Assembly (NCBI GenBank): GCA_964565705.1
Contig: CAZMGD010000008.1
Span: forward strand, 1 to 61,392
DNA length: 61,392 bases
Direction: 5' to 3'
Source: CAZMGD01 sp964565705
Lineage (GTDB): Bacteria > Actinomycetota > Acidimicrobiia > Acidimicrobiales > Ilumatobacteraceae
In this document: in pieces, positions 14,504 through 23,304 of the stretch
Position numbering within the stretch: the first letter of the stretch is position 1
How the letters are laid out: every line of letters starts with the position of its first letter
Notes under the pieces: model-generated
Seen by the model: only the letters and a program-made list of their open reading frames with translations
Told to the model about the DNA's origin: nothing
Databases searched by the model: none
Made by a program: the position numbers and the translations under genes

Positions 14504-17254
14504 GTGAGCACGTGGCCGTCATCGAGGGTGTTCTTCCTGCGGGGGTTGGGACGCGCGTGCATCGTGGTCTTGGCGCTCGCAGCGCTTGCCGCGCCCACGG
14601 CGCTGGTCCGCGGCGCCCGCGCCGACTGCTCGACCGGGCACTCCGCGGTCGATGTCGAACTGTCGTTCACGACCGGTCGGTCCGCTGAAGCGCTCGCCGG
14701 GTGCTCGCAGGGCGACGTGCACACCGCGCTCCTCCAGGACGTGCTGTTGGCGGTCTACTCCGGCGTGGTGCTCGCGCTCGGAGCCGGGTTCGTCGCCGGG
14801 AAGCTGCCGCGCGGCGCGCCGGGTGGATACCGGATCCGCCGGCTTCGTGCGGCGGGCGGCACCCTGGCGGGTGTCGCGGTCGGCGCGGGTGCGCTCGACG
14901 TCGTCGCCAACGCGTCGCTCGCGGTGGGACTCCAGGGACCCGATGGTGCGTTGTCGGTGGGGGAGCCGTGGGTGCGCGTCGCCGCGATCGCCGGCTGGAC
15001 GGCGTTCGTGCTCGCCGCGGTCGTGCTGGCGTACGTCGTCGTCGGCCTCATCGGATGGATCGCGATGCCCTCCCGAACCATGCTTGAGGCGGCGCCGTAC
15101 GTGCCACCGACGGGTCCGGACCCCGAGCCCGGTCAGGCCGGCGACATCGGGATCAGCTTGTCGGGCGGCGGCGTGCGGGCCGCCTCGTTCGGTCTGGGTG
15201 CACTCCAGGCGCTCGACGCCAGCGGCGTGTACGCGAAGGCCCGCTGGCTCAGCGCCGTGTCGGGCGGCTCGTACATGGCGGGAGCGTGGACGATCGCCCG
15301 ACGGGATCCCGTCGACGCCGGCGCGCCACCGCCGTGGTCGGCTCCCGACTCGCCCGAGGTGCCGTTCCTCAGGTCGAACCTGCGGTACCTCCTGCGCCGC
15401 GACGGTGGGCTGGGCGGTGCGGTGGCGACGCTCGTCGTCGGTCTGGCGGTGAACGTCGCCACGCTGGGGGCGCTGCTCTGGATCGTGGCCCGTCCGCTCG
15501 GCTGGCTGATCGGATCGTGGGTCGTCACCGACGCCGCGTCGTCGGGTGGGCCGGTCGAGTACGTGTTCGCACCGAGGTACTGGGTGCCGCCGGTGGCGTG
15601 GGCGGTCATCGCCGCCGTGCTCGTGCTCACCTGGGTGATGTTGCAGCGCGTGTCGTCGCTGTCGCTGCCCGGGAACACGCATCGGGTGCGCCGGGCCGTG
15701 TGGCTGGCGGCTCTGGCGTCGGGCGCGGCCGCCGCGCTCCTGGCGTTCGTGCTCATCGCCGCCCCTGCTGCCGCGGCGTGGGTCCCGTCGGTCGTCTCCG
15801 ATCACAAACGCCTGGTGCGCTGGGTCGAGGCCGCCATCGGGGGCGGTGCGCTGGTGGCGATCGTGCGGGTCGTCCGCAAGCCGCTCGGGCGGATCGCGCC
15901 CCGACTCGGCGGCCTCCTCCTGGTCGCCCTCACGGTCGTCGTCGGCAGCCAGATCGCTGGCGCCGCGGCCGAGCAGGGCGCAGGTGACGGTGTCGTCGCC
16001 TGGCTGGTCGTGCTGGGCGTCTTCGCGCTCTGGTACTACGCCGCCGATCCGGACTGGTGGTCGATCCAGCCCTTCTACCGCGCCAGGCTGCGCAGCGCGT
16101 ACGCGACGAGGCGGGTGGCAGCCGCCGGTGATCCCGGCGCGGTCACCGTGCAGGCCTACGGTTCCGGGGACGAGCCGGACCTCGCCACGTACCTCGGCGT
16201 GTCGCCCGAGCTGATGGTGTGCACGACGTTGAACGTCAGTGGGGACGGCCTCCGCACCAGGGTCGGGATCCCGGCGTACAGCTTCACGTTCACGCCGAGC
16301 AGCATCCGGTTCCACGTACCGGGCGCGACCGATGGCGAGTGTGACGACTACGCGGTCAGCACCGAGCAGTATGCACGCGTGTTCCGACGGTGGGACACGC
16401 CACCGCTCACGGTGATGACGGCCGTCGGCTTGTCCGGCGCGGCGGTCGCGCCGGCGATGGGCCGTCACAACATGGGATCGACGAACGCGCTCCTCGCGTT
16501 CGCCAACATCCGGCTCGGGATGTGGATGCCCAACCCCCGCTACGTCGGCACGTCCGATGAGCTGCCCGCCCGACCCGGCTATCCCCGGCGGCGCATCGGC
16601 TACCTCCTGAAGGAGATGGCCCAGGTCTATGACCCCGACGACCTCTACGTCTACGTCACCGACGGCGGACACTGGGAGAACCTCGGCGTCGTCGAGCTCA
16701 TCCGCCGACGCTGCGACGAGATCTACTGCGTCGATGCGGCCGGTGGCACCGCCGATCGCTTCGCGACGGCCGCCGAGGCGATCACGCTCGCCGCCCAGGA
16801 GTGCGGTGCGGACGTCACGATCGAGCTCGCCGGCCTGCGATCGACGCTCGATGCCGCCGGGGTGGCCGCGCCGGTCGATCGCGACTGCACCTTCGGCGTG
16901 ATCACCTACAGCGGCTCCGACGGCCAGCCCACGCGGCAGGGCATCCTGTGGTACCTCCGCGCCAGCCTGACGAACGACGCACCCGCGCGGGTGTGGGCGT
17001 ACCGGGAGAAGAACGCGATCTTCCCGGCCGACCCGACCAGCAACCAGTTCTTCGACGCCGAGAAGTTCGAGTGCTACCGCCAACTCGGCGAGCACGCCGC
17101 AACCCACGTCGGCCAGCTCCGGGACAACCTCGTCCGGCTGGCCCGCGGGCAGGACCAGTTGCCGCACACGTACCACGCCACCGCGGCCGAGGTGGAGCTG
17201 ATCGGCCAGCTCCGCGATCCGCGCTGTCGGGACATCCTCGGACTCGGCCGCTGA
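14504..17254 (+). CDS. Multi-pass membrane protein with patatin-like phospholipase domain
   Basis: 916 aa. An N-terminal membrane/signal segment (about 8-28) and further TM segments at about 82-102, 125-145 and 160-185 precede the patatin start SLSGGGVRAASFGLGALQAL (about 218-236, oxyanion loop GGGVR). The nucleophile lies in AVSGGSYMAG (about 250-259). A block of about eight hydrophobic segments (about 300-530) is inserted before the catalytic Asp in TDGGHWENLGV (about 719-729). Predicted serine lipase/phospholipase acting at the membrane. Ends at a 52-bp perfect palindrome shared with a convergent operon. Confidence 0.85.
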   Translation: MSTWPSSRVFFLRGLGRACIVVLALAALAAPTALVRGARADCSTGHSAVDVELSFTTGRSAEALAGCSQGDVHTALLQDVLLAVYSGVVLALGAGFVAGKLPRGAPGGYRIRRLRAAGGTLAGVAVGAGALDVVANASLAVGLQGPDGALSVGEPWVRVAAIAGWTAFVLAAVVLAYVVVGLIGWIAMPSRTMLEAAPYVPPTGPDPEPGQAGDIGISLSGGGVRAASFGLGALQALDASGVYAKARWLSAVSGGSYMAGAWTIARRDPVDAGAPPPWSAPDSPEVPFLRSNLRYLLRRDGGLGGAVATLVVGLAVNVATLGALLWIVARPLGWLIGSWVVTDAASSGGPVEYVFAPRYWVPPVAWAVIAAVLVLTWVMLQRVSSLSLPGNTHRVRRAVWLAALASGAAAALLAFVLIAAPAAAAWVPSVVSDHKRLVRWVEAAIGGGALVAIVRVVRKPLGRIAPRLGGLLLVALTVVVGSQIAGAAAEQGAGDGVVAWLVVLGVFALWYYAADPDWWSIQPFYRARLRSAYATRRVAAAGDPGAVTVQAYGSGDEPDLATYLGVSPELMVCTTLNVSGDGLRTRVGIPAYSFTFTPSSIRFHVPGATDGECDDYAVSTEQYARVFRRWDTPPLTVMTAVGLSGAAVAPAMGRHNMGSTNALLAFANIRLGMWMPNPRYVGTSDELPARPGYPRRRIGYLLKEMAQVYDPDDLYVYVTDGGHWENLGVVELIRRRCDEIYCVDAAGGTADRFATAAEAITLAAQECGADVTIELAGLRSTLDAAGVAAPVDRDCTFGVITYSGSDGQPTRQGILWYLRASLTNDAPARVWAYREKNAIFPADPTSNQFFDAEKFECYRQLGEHAATHVGQLRDNLVRLARGQDQLPHTYHATAAEVELIGQLRDPRCRDILGLGR

Positions 17255-17256
17255 GC

Positions 17257-17308
17257 GGTTCCTGCAGTCAGATCGGTCCCGGCCGGGACCGATCTGACTG
17301 CAGGAACC
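17257..17308. terminator. 52-bp perfect palindrome between convergent genes
   Basis: Arms of 24 nt (17257-17280 and 17285-17308) pair without a mismatch around GGCC, itself palindromic. It starts with GGTTCCTGCAGTC. Positioned 2-3 nt from the ends of the patatin and TetR genes, so it can terminate both. No T-run follows. A close relative is at 24921-24971. Confidence 0.75.
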
Positions 17309-17311
17309 TTC

Positions 17312-17905
17312 TCAAGGGGCGGGGGTGAGGAGGCGGCGGGCGGCGCGTTCGAGATCGTCGGCGACGTCGGCGGGTTGCTTGCCACCGGTCACCAGGCCGA
17401 CCATCCCGGCGAACAGGACGGCCTCGAGGATGGCGACGACCGCGGCCCGGTCGTCGACCTCGGTGTCGGCCAGCGCGGTGTCGACCCAGGTCTGCATCGA
17501 GGTCTCCATGCCCGTGCGCACGTGGGCGACCTCGGGCACGCCCGAGATGTAGGCGCGCATCATCGCGACGTAGAGGTTCGGTTCGTCCGCCACCCGGCGC
17601 ATCGCCCGCCGCAGCGTGGCCACCGTCCGGTCGATGGCGGTCGTGCCGCGCGCCGGCTTGGCCGCGACCGCGGCGGTCGTGCCGTTGACCCGTTCGATCA
17701 TCACCTCGACCAGCAGGTGGTCCTTGGACGCGAAGTGTTGGTAGGCGGTGGGTGGCGACACGCCCGCGCGCGCTGCCACGGCCCGCATCGTGACTGCGTC
17801 GTACCCGCCCGCCAGCGCGAGCTCTGCCGCCGCGTCCAGCAGCGCGCGGCGGGTCATGACCTGGGCCGGCGAGAGCGGGCGGACGGCGAGCGGCGCGCCG
17901 GTCAC
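17312..17905 (-). CDS. TetR-family transcriptional regulator
   Basis: 197 aa. HTH: MRAVAARAGVSPPTAYQHFA, followed by the SKDHLLVEV helix; the C-terminal ligand domain is Ala-rich. GTG at 17905 overlaps the stop of the crotonase gene (GTGA), so it is translated with the operon it probably controls; an internal ATG further in would cut helix 1. Last gene of the operon ligase-carboxyltransferase-crotonase-TetR. Ligand probably an acyl-CoA, by analogy with other TetR proteins in such operons. Confidence 0.87.
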   Translation of the reverse strand: MTGAPLAVRPLSPAQVMTRRALLDAAAELALAGGYDAVTMRAVAARAGVSPPTAYQHFASKDHLLVEVMIERVNGTTAAVAAKPARGTTAIDRTVATLRRAMRRVADEPNLYVAMMRAYISGVPEVAHVRTGMETSMQTWVDTALADTEVDDRAAVVAILEAVLFAGMVGLVTGGKQPADVADDLERAARRLLTPAP

Positions 17906-18702
17906 GTGCCGGTGAACTTCGGTTCGCGGCGCTCGATGAACGCGGTCAGGCCCTCGGTGAGGTCGCTCGTGCCGACGATGATCTGCTGGGCGCGGGCTTC
18001 GCCCTCGACCGCCTGCTCGAACGTGTTGGACGTGCCCTCCTCCAACATCCGCTTGATCAGGCCGAGCGCGGTCGTCGGGCCGCCGGCCAGGCGTTGCCCC
18101 CACTGGCGGGCGAGCGTGGGCAGCTCGTCGGCGGGCACGACCTCGTTGACGAGCCCCCACTCCAGCGCCTGCTGGGCGTCGAGCATGTCGCCGAAGTAGG
18201 CGAGCTGCTTCGCCCGGCGCAGCCCGACGTGGTGGGGCAGCGTCCAGGACGTGCCGCCGTCGAGCGCCAGCCCGCGACGCACGAAGATCTCGCAGAACCG
18301 GGCCCGGTCGCTGGCGACGATCAGGTCGCAGGCCAGCGCCACCCCGAGACCGACACCGGCGGCGATCCCGTCGACGGCGGCGATCGTGGGCTTCGGTAGG
18401 CGGTGCAACCGGTTGAGCAGCTCGCCGATCCAGCGCATCTCGTGGAGGGGGGCCTGTTGCTCGCGGCCGGTCAGCCCGCTGATCCCCGGCTCGCCGCCAC
18501 CGCCGAGATCGGCGCCAGACGAGAAGTTGCCCCCGGCGCCGGTCACCAGCAGGGCCCGGTCGCGCGGGTCGAACGTGATCTCGGTCAGCACCCGGTCGAG
18601 GTCGTTCCAGTTGTCGGCGCTGAGCGCGTTCTTGCGCTCCGGCCGGTTGAACGTGATCGTGACGAGGCCGCCATCGCGCTCGACGAGCGTGTCGCTGCTC
18701 AC
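17902..18702 (-). CDS. Enoyl-CoA hydratase/isomerase (crotonase) family protein
   Basis: 266 aa. Crotonase hallmarks: RPERKNALS, NFSSGADLGG oxyanion segment, AAGVGLGVALACD and FVRRGLALDGGTSWTLP. The first catalytic Glu of classical hydratases is replaced (GVGLGVALA), while the Asp in LALDGG is kept, as in PaaG/isomerase-like members. It may therefore isomerise rather than hydrate. Overlaps both neighbours by 4 nt (ATGA upstream, GTGA downstream), so it is tightly coupled. Confidence 0.92.
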   Translation of the reverse strand: MSSDTLVERDGGLVTITFNRPERKNALSADNWNDLDRVLTEITFDPRDRALLVTGAGGNFSSGADLGGGGEPGISGLTGREQQAPLHEMRWIGELLNRLHRLPKPTIAAVDGIAAGVGLGVALACDLIVASDRARFCEIFVRRGLALDGGTSWTLPHHVGLRRAKQLAYFGDMLDAQQALEWGLVNEVVPADELPTLARQWGQRLAGGPTTALGLIKRMLEEGTSNTFEQAVEGEARAQQIIVGTSDLTEGLTAFIERREPKFTGT

Positions 18703-20213
18703 AGCATCACCGCGCTGGAGCGGCGGGGCTTGGCGGCCTTCTGCCGCCGGGACATCGCCAGCCCCAGCGTCGACAGCAGCGCGTTGCGCGTCTCGCGCGG
18801 GTCGAGCATCTCGTCGACGCTCAGGCCGGTCGCCGATCGGTAGGACGACTCGAACTCCTGCTCGCGCAGCAGCGCCATCTGCTCCTCGTCGGATTTCATC
18901 GCGCTCCCGGCCGACGACGCGCCCATCACCCCGGTCGTCGCGCCGGGGAAGTTGAACGTGGCCGTCTGGTGCTCGTAGGGCGCACCGGACATGACCATCG
19001 ACCCGAACCCGTAGGCCTTGCGCACGGTGACCGTCATCTTCGGCGTGGTCGCGAACGTCTGGGCGGCGAACATCCGGGCGCCGGCGCGCAGGATGCCGTC
19101 CTGCTCCGATTTCGTGCCGGGCAGGACGCCGGGGTTGTCGGAGAGGAACACGAGCGGGAGGTGGAACGCGTCGGCGACGGAGATGAAGTGGGCCGCCTTG
19201 TCGGCGGCGGCGACGTCGATGCTCCCGGCGAGCACGAGCGGCTGGTTGGCGACGACGGCGACGGGCTCACCCCCGAGGTGGGCGAGGGCGCAGATGATCG
19301 CCTTTCCCGATCCCGGTTGGACCTCGAACCAGGCGTCGTCGTCGAGCACGACGTCGAGCACCTTGCGCATGTCGTACACGCGCCGGTTGTTGCGAGGCAC
19401 GATCGCCAGCAGCTCGGGCGTCTCCCGGCGGCCCTCGTCGCCGCCGTTGCGTCGCGGCGGGTACGACCACGCGCTCGACGGGAAGTACGAGAGGTAGCGG
19501 CGCACGAGGTCGATCGCCGTCGCATCGTCGGTCGCGACGTTGTGGATCAGCCCGCTCGCGATCGCGACGGCCGGGCCGCCGAGCACCTCCTTCGTCACGT
19601 CCTCACCGGTCGAGGCCTTCACCACCGGCGGCCCGGCGGTGAACACGCAGCTCTGCTCGGTCATCACCCGGAAGTCCGACATCGGCGCGATCAGCGCGGC
19701 GTGGCCGGCGGCGGCACCGCACACGGCCGTGACGAGCGGGACCTTCCCGGAGCACAACGCCTGGAGGCTGAGGTCGACGGGCTGGCGGCCATGGGCTTGA
19801 GTGGCCGTGGGTCGACCGCCGGCCCCTTCGAGCACCATGACGAGCGGCACCCGCTCTTGGAGCGCGAGCTCGGCCAGCCGGTTGCGCTTCGCGTGTGTGC
19901 CACCGGCGCTCGTGCCGGCGAGCGTGGTGAAGTCCTCGCAGCCAGCCATCACGTGACGCCCGTCGATGGTGCCCGTGCCGGCGATGAACGCGTCGGCGGG
20001 CACGTCGCCGCCCACCAGCGTGCCGATCTCGCGGAACGATCCGGGGTCGAGCAGGTGCGCCATCCGGGCCCGGGCGTCGAGCTTGCCGGCCGCCCGGTGC
20101 TTGGCGAGGCGCTCCTCGCCGCCCATCGCCCGCGCGGCCTGGCGTCGCTGCTCGAGGTTGGTGAGCGTCTCGGCCCACTCCTCGTCCACCTCGTTCACGT
20201 GCTGAGCGGTCAT
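18699..20213 (-). CDS. Acyl-CoA carboxylase carboxyltransferase (beta) subunit
   Basis: 504 aa with two crotonase-like halves. N-half: GTLVGGDVPADAFIAGTGTI and AVCGAAAGHAALIAPMSDF (acyl-CoA oxyanion hole). C-half: LVLAGSIDVAAADKAAHFI, FLSDNPGVLPGTKSEQDGI and KAYGFGSMVMSG. Transfers carboxyl from biotin to an acyl-CoA such as propionyl-, methylcrotonyl- or geranyl-CoA. No biotin carboxylase/BCCP gene is in the window, so it must borrow an alpha subunit. ATG 20213 has GAGGGA upstream; a longer reading would overlap the ligase gene. Confidence 0.92.
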   Translation of the reverse strand: MTAQHVNEVDEEWAETLTNLEQRRQAARAMGGEERLAKHRAAGKLDARARMAHLLDPGSFREIGTLVGGDVPADAFIAGTGTIDGRHVMAGCEDFTTLAGTSAGGTHAKRNRLAELALQERVPLVMVLEGAGGRPTATQAHGRQPVDLSLQALCSGKVPLVTAVCGAAAGHAALIAPMSDFRVMTEQSCVFTAGPPVVKASTGEDVTKEVLGGPAVAIASGLIHNVATDDATAIDLVRRYLSYFPSSAWSYPPRRNGGDEGRRETPELLAIVPRNNRRVYDMRKVLDVVLDDDAWFEVQPGSGKAIICALAHLGGEPVAVVANQPLVLAGSIDVAAADKAAHFISVADAFHLPLVFLSDNPGVLPGTKSEQDGILRAGARMFAAQTFATTPKMTVTVRKAYGFGSMVMSGAPYEHQTATFNFPGATTGVMGASSAGSAMKSDEEQMALLREQEFESSYRSATGLSVDEMLDPRETRNALLSTLGLAMSRRQKAAKPRRSSAVML

Positions 20214-20229
20214 CGGTCCCTCCGCGGTG

Positions 20230-21927
20230 TCATGGTTCGGTTCGATCGGATCCGGGCAGCTCACCGTGCTCGACGGCTGCTCGCAGCCGGTGCTTGACGA
20301 GCTTGCCGCTCGCGGTGCGCGGCAGCGGCCCGTCGGTCAGGTACCACCGGGTCGGCACCTTGTACCGCGCCAGGTGCTCGCGGCACCAGGCGTCGAGCTC
20401 CGCCTCCGACAACGAGCCGCGCACGGACACGACGGCGCACACCGCGTCGCCGGTGAGGTCGTCGTCGACCGCGAACACGGCTGCCTCGGCGACCGCGTCG
20501 TGCGCCTCCAGGCAGTACTCGACCTCCGTGGGCGAGACGTTCTCGGCGCTGACGAGGATCATGTCGCGGGCCCGCGAGTCGATGTACAGACGGCCGTCGT
20601 GGAAGCGGGCGACGTCGCCCATCGCCACCCAGCCGCCGGGCCGCAGCACCGCATCGGACGCGGTGGGGTCGTTCCAGTAGCCGGACATGACGTACGGGCT
20701 GCGAACGTGCACCTCGCCAGCCTGGCCGTCGGGCACCGGGTTGCCGTCGGGGTCGCGCAGCTCGACGCGCGTGGTGATCGTGACCCGACCGGTCGACGTC
20801 GGATGGGCGGCGAAGTCCGGACCGCCGATGTTGGCGACGACCGCGCCGCCCTCGGTGCTCGTGTAGCCCATGCCCATCGTCGCCGCTGCGCTCGGGAACG
20901 TGCGCCGGAGCGCCTCCTGCACGGCGGGGCTGACGGGCGCGCCGCCGATCCCGAGCACGCGCAGGCTGCTCGTGTCGTACCGGCCGACCGCCGGTGACGC
21001 GGCGACGTTCGGCGCCGCGCTGCCCAACGGCGACCACTGCGTCACGCGCTCGCGCTCGATCGTGGCCAGTGCCCGCTCCGGGTCGAAGCGGCCGGGTAGC
21101 AGCACGAGCCGCGAGCCCTTGTCGGCCGCCATCAGCACCGCGCCCTGCAGCATCGACACGTGGAACAGCGGTGCCGTCACGAGCACCACGTCGTCGGAGG
21201 TGGGCAGCTCGTCACCCGCCTGCGGCACGGGCCCGCCCATCGCCACCGCGCCGACCGCCTCGCTGAAGCGGCTGAGCTGCACGAAGCCCCACGCGCTCCG
21301 ATGTGAGACCGTGACCGCCTTCGGGCGTCCGGTCGTGCCGCTGGTGAAGATCAACAGGGCCGGGTCGTCCTCCGTCACGGCTGGCGGCCGCGGATGCTGA
21401 CCCTCGTGCGCCCGCACGATGGCGGGGAGGTCGTCGAGGTCGAACGTCGGGATCGTCGCGGTGGGTGCGACCCCGGTGACGCGCTCCAGGCGGGCCGAAT
21501 CGCCGAGCACGACGGCGGGCTCGACGAGCTGCACGGCGTGGGCGTACTCCTCGGCGGTCCACCAGCCGTTGAACGGGCAGGCGACCGCGCCGGTCGACAC
21601 GATCCCCCAGAACGCGACGATCCATTCCCAGCGGTTGGCGGCGAACAGCGCCACGCGGTCGCCGGGGCCCACCCCGTGCTCGCGCTGCAGGTGGGCGCCG
21701 ACCGCCAGCGCCTGCGCCAGGATGTCCTCGAAGCGCAGCCGCACGTCGCCGTCGATGACGTACTCCCGGCCGGCGAAGCGGCTGGACCGATCCAGCAGTT
21801 CGACCAGCGACCGGGTCCGGTGGCGGAACACGTGCATCCGGTTGCCGCGCACGTCCTCCTCGACGATCTCGAACAGCGCGCCCGGCGCCGTCAGCGCAGC
21901 GCGGATGGGGGCGAGCACGTCCTCCAT
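20230..21927 (-). CDS. AMP-forming acyl-CoA synthetase
   Basis: 565-aa ANL-superfamily ligase: P-loop LIFTSGTTGRPKAVTVSH, A5 motif MGYTSTEGGAV, hinge LYIDSRARDMILVSAENVSP, and catalytic-Lys motif RTASGKLVKH. Activates a carboxylic acid with ATP to acyl-AMP then acyl-CoA. First gene of the leftward operon 17312-21927, supplying substrate for the carboxyltransferase and crotonase. The motif normally read YxTGD is altered to VAMGDVARF, a modest deviation. Start ATG 21927 lies shortly after a GAGGAGG run. Confidence 0.93.
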   Translation of the reverse strand: MEDVLAPIRAALTAPGALFEIVEEDVRGNRMHVFRHRTRSLVELLDRSSRFAGREYVIDGDVRLRFEDILAQALAVGAHLQREHGVGPGDRVALFAANRWEWIVAFWGIVSTGAVACPFNGWWTAEEYAHAVQLVEPAVVLGDSARLERVTGVAPTATIPTFDLDDLPAIVRAHEGQHPRPPAVTEDDPALLIFTSGTTGRPKAVTVSHRSAWGFVQLSRFSEAVGAVAMGGPVPQAGDELPTSDDVVLVTAPLFHVSMLQGAVLMAADKGSRLVLLPGRFDPERALATIERERVTQWSPLGSAAPNVAASPAVGRYDTSSLRVLGIGGAPVSPAVQEALRRTFPSAAATMGMGYTSTEGGAVVANIGGPDFAAHPTSTGRVTITTRVELRDPDGNPVPDGQAGEVHVRSPYVMSGYWNDPTASDAVLRPGGWVAMGDVARFHDGRLYIDSRARDMILVSAENVSPTEVEYCLEAHDAVAEAAVFAVDDDLTGDAVCAVVSVRGSLSEAELDAWCREHLARYKVPTRWYLTDGPLPRTASGKLVKHRLRAAVEHGELPGSDRTEP

Positions 21928-21985
21928 CGCCGCCTACCTCCTCGTCCAGTTGCGCACCCAGCGCCCGGGTGCACGATACGCGCCC

Positions 21986-22012
21986 TCTTTACACTTGTAC
22001 AGGCACGTGTCG
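21986..22012. promoter_or_regulatory. Possible TetR-type dyad between divergent operons
   Basis: TTTACACTTGTACAGGCACGTGT lies midway between the leftward ligase operon and the rightward amidohydrolase-TetR operon. Outer ACAC/GTGT and inner CTTGTACAG give partial dyad symmetry. Both operons encode a TetR protein, either of which could bind. Confidence 0.3.
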
Positions 22013-22104
22013 TGTCACGAATCTGGACGCGTCCTCGGAATCGACGGTAACGTCATTCTCACCTAGGTTCCTGCCGGGGACACCTGAGCCGAGGAGGCAA
22101 TGCC

Positions 22105-23292
22105 GTGGAGCCGAGCCGTCGCCCATTCGATGCGGACAACCACTACTACGAGTCGCTGGACGCGTTCACCCGCTACCAGGATCCGGCGATGCGCCGCCGC
22201 GGGGTGCAGGTGCTGCGCGACGGCAAGCGCGCCTACATCGTCGTCGCCGACAGGATCAACCGGTTCATCCCCAACCCCACGTTCAACCCGGTGATCGTGC
22301 CGGGGTGCACGGAGCTGCTGTTCCGCGGCCAGATCCCCGACGGGGTGGAGCCGGCGTCGCTGCTGCAGGTCGAGCCCATCCGCCGTGAGTACCAGGATCG
22401 CGAGGCGCGGCTGCAGGTGATGGACGAGCAGGGCCTCGCCGCCGCGCTGCTGTTCCCGACGCTCGGCGTCGGCGTGGAGCAGGGCCTGCGCGACGACCCG
22501 GAGGCGACGATGTCGTGCCTGTCGGCGTTCAACCGCTGGCTGGAGGACGACTGGGGGTTCGCCCACGAGGACCGGATCTACACCGCGCCGCTGCTGTCGC
22601 TGGCCGATCCGCGGGCCGCGCTCGTCGAGCTCGCGTCGCTGCTCGACCGCGGCGCCAAGTTCATCCACGTCCGGCCGGCGCCCGTGCCGTCGGCGCAGGG
22701 CCCGCGCTCGCTGGGCCATCCCGCCCACGATCCGGTGTGGGCGGCGATCGCCGAGGCCGGCGTGCCCGTGACGTTCCACCTGGGCGACAGCGGGTACCTG
22801 CGATACGCGGCGGCGTGGGGCGGCAAGGCCGACTTCGAGCCGTTCAGCGCGTCCGATCCGCTCGATTCGGTGCTGGTCGACGACCGGGCGATCTACGACT
22901 CGATGGCCTCGATGATCGTGCACGGTGTGTTCCACCGTCACCCCACGCTGCGTGCCGGCAGCATCGAGAACGGCTCCGACTGGGTGGCGATCCTCGCCAA
23001 GCGCCTGCGCAAGAAGGCCAACCAGGTGCCCTCGGCCTTCCCCGAGGATCCGCTGGATGTGTTGCGGCGCAACGTCTGGGTGTCGCCGTACTACGAGGAG
23101 GACCTCCACCAGCTGGCCGACACGATCGGCGTCGAGCACATCCTGTTCGGCTCGGACTGGCCGCACGGCGAGGGGCTGGCCGAGCCGGTGCAGTTCCTGA
23201 AGGAGCTCAGCGGGTTCTCCGACGTCGACGTCGACAAGATCATGCGCACCAACGCGATCGACTTCCTCGGCGACGTCCGCGTGCCGGCCTGA
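22105..23292 (+). CDS. Amidohydrolase_2 family metal-dependent hydrolase
   Basis: 395-aa TIM-barrel of the ACMSD/amidohydrolase_2 type. Metal motif FDADNHYYE near the N-terminus, His in TFHLGDSGY, and late GSDWPHGEGL. Members decarboxylate or hydrolyse ring-cleavage products and amides; the substrate is unknown. Start GTG 22105 has GAGGAGG 8-9 nt upstream. First of three genes (two amidohydrolases, then TetR) in one rightward operon. Confidence 0.9.
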   Translation: MEPSRRPFDADNHYYESLDAFTRYQDPAMRRRGVQVLRDGKRAYIVVADRINRFIPNPTFNPVIVPGCTELLFRGQIPDGVEPASLLQVEPIRREYQDREARLQVMDEQGLAAALLFPTLGVGVEQGLRDDPEATMSCLSAFNRWLEDDWGFAHEDRIYTAPLLSLADPRAALVELASLLDRGAKFIHVRPAPVPSAQGPRSLGHPAHDPVWAAIAEAGVPVTFHLGDSGYLRYAAAWGGKADFEPFSASDPLDSVLVDDRAIYDSMASMIVHGVFHRHPTLRAGSIENGSDWVAILAKRLRKKANQVPSAFPEDPLDVLRRNVWVSPYYEEDLHQLADTIGVEHILFGSDWPHGEGLAEPVQFLKELSGFSDVDVDKIMRTNAIDFLGDVRVPA

Positions 23293-23304
23293 CGGGGCGA
23301 CGCC

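Noticed and set aside
14519..17176. Minus-strand open frame of 885 codons opposite the patatin gene
   Set aside because: Composition is His/Arg/Asp-rich shadow sequence; the plus-strand frame has the GGGVR, SGGS and DGG catalytic motifs.
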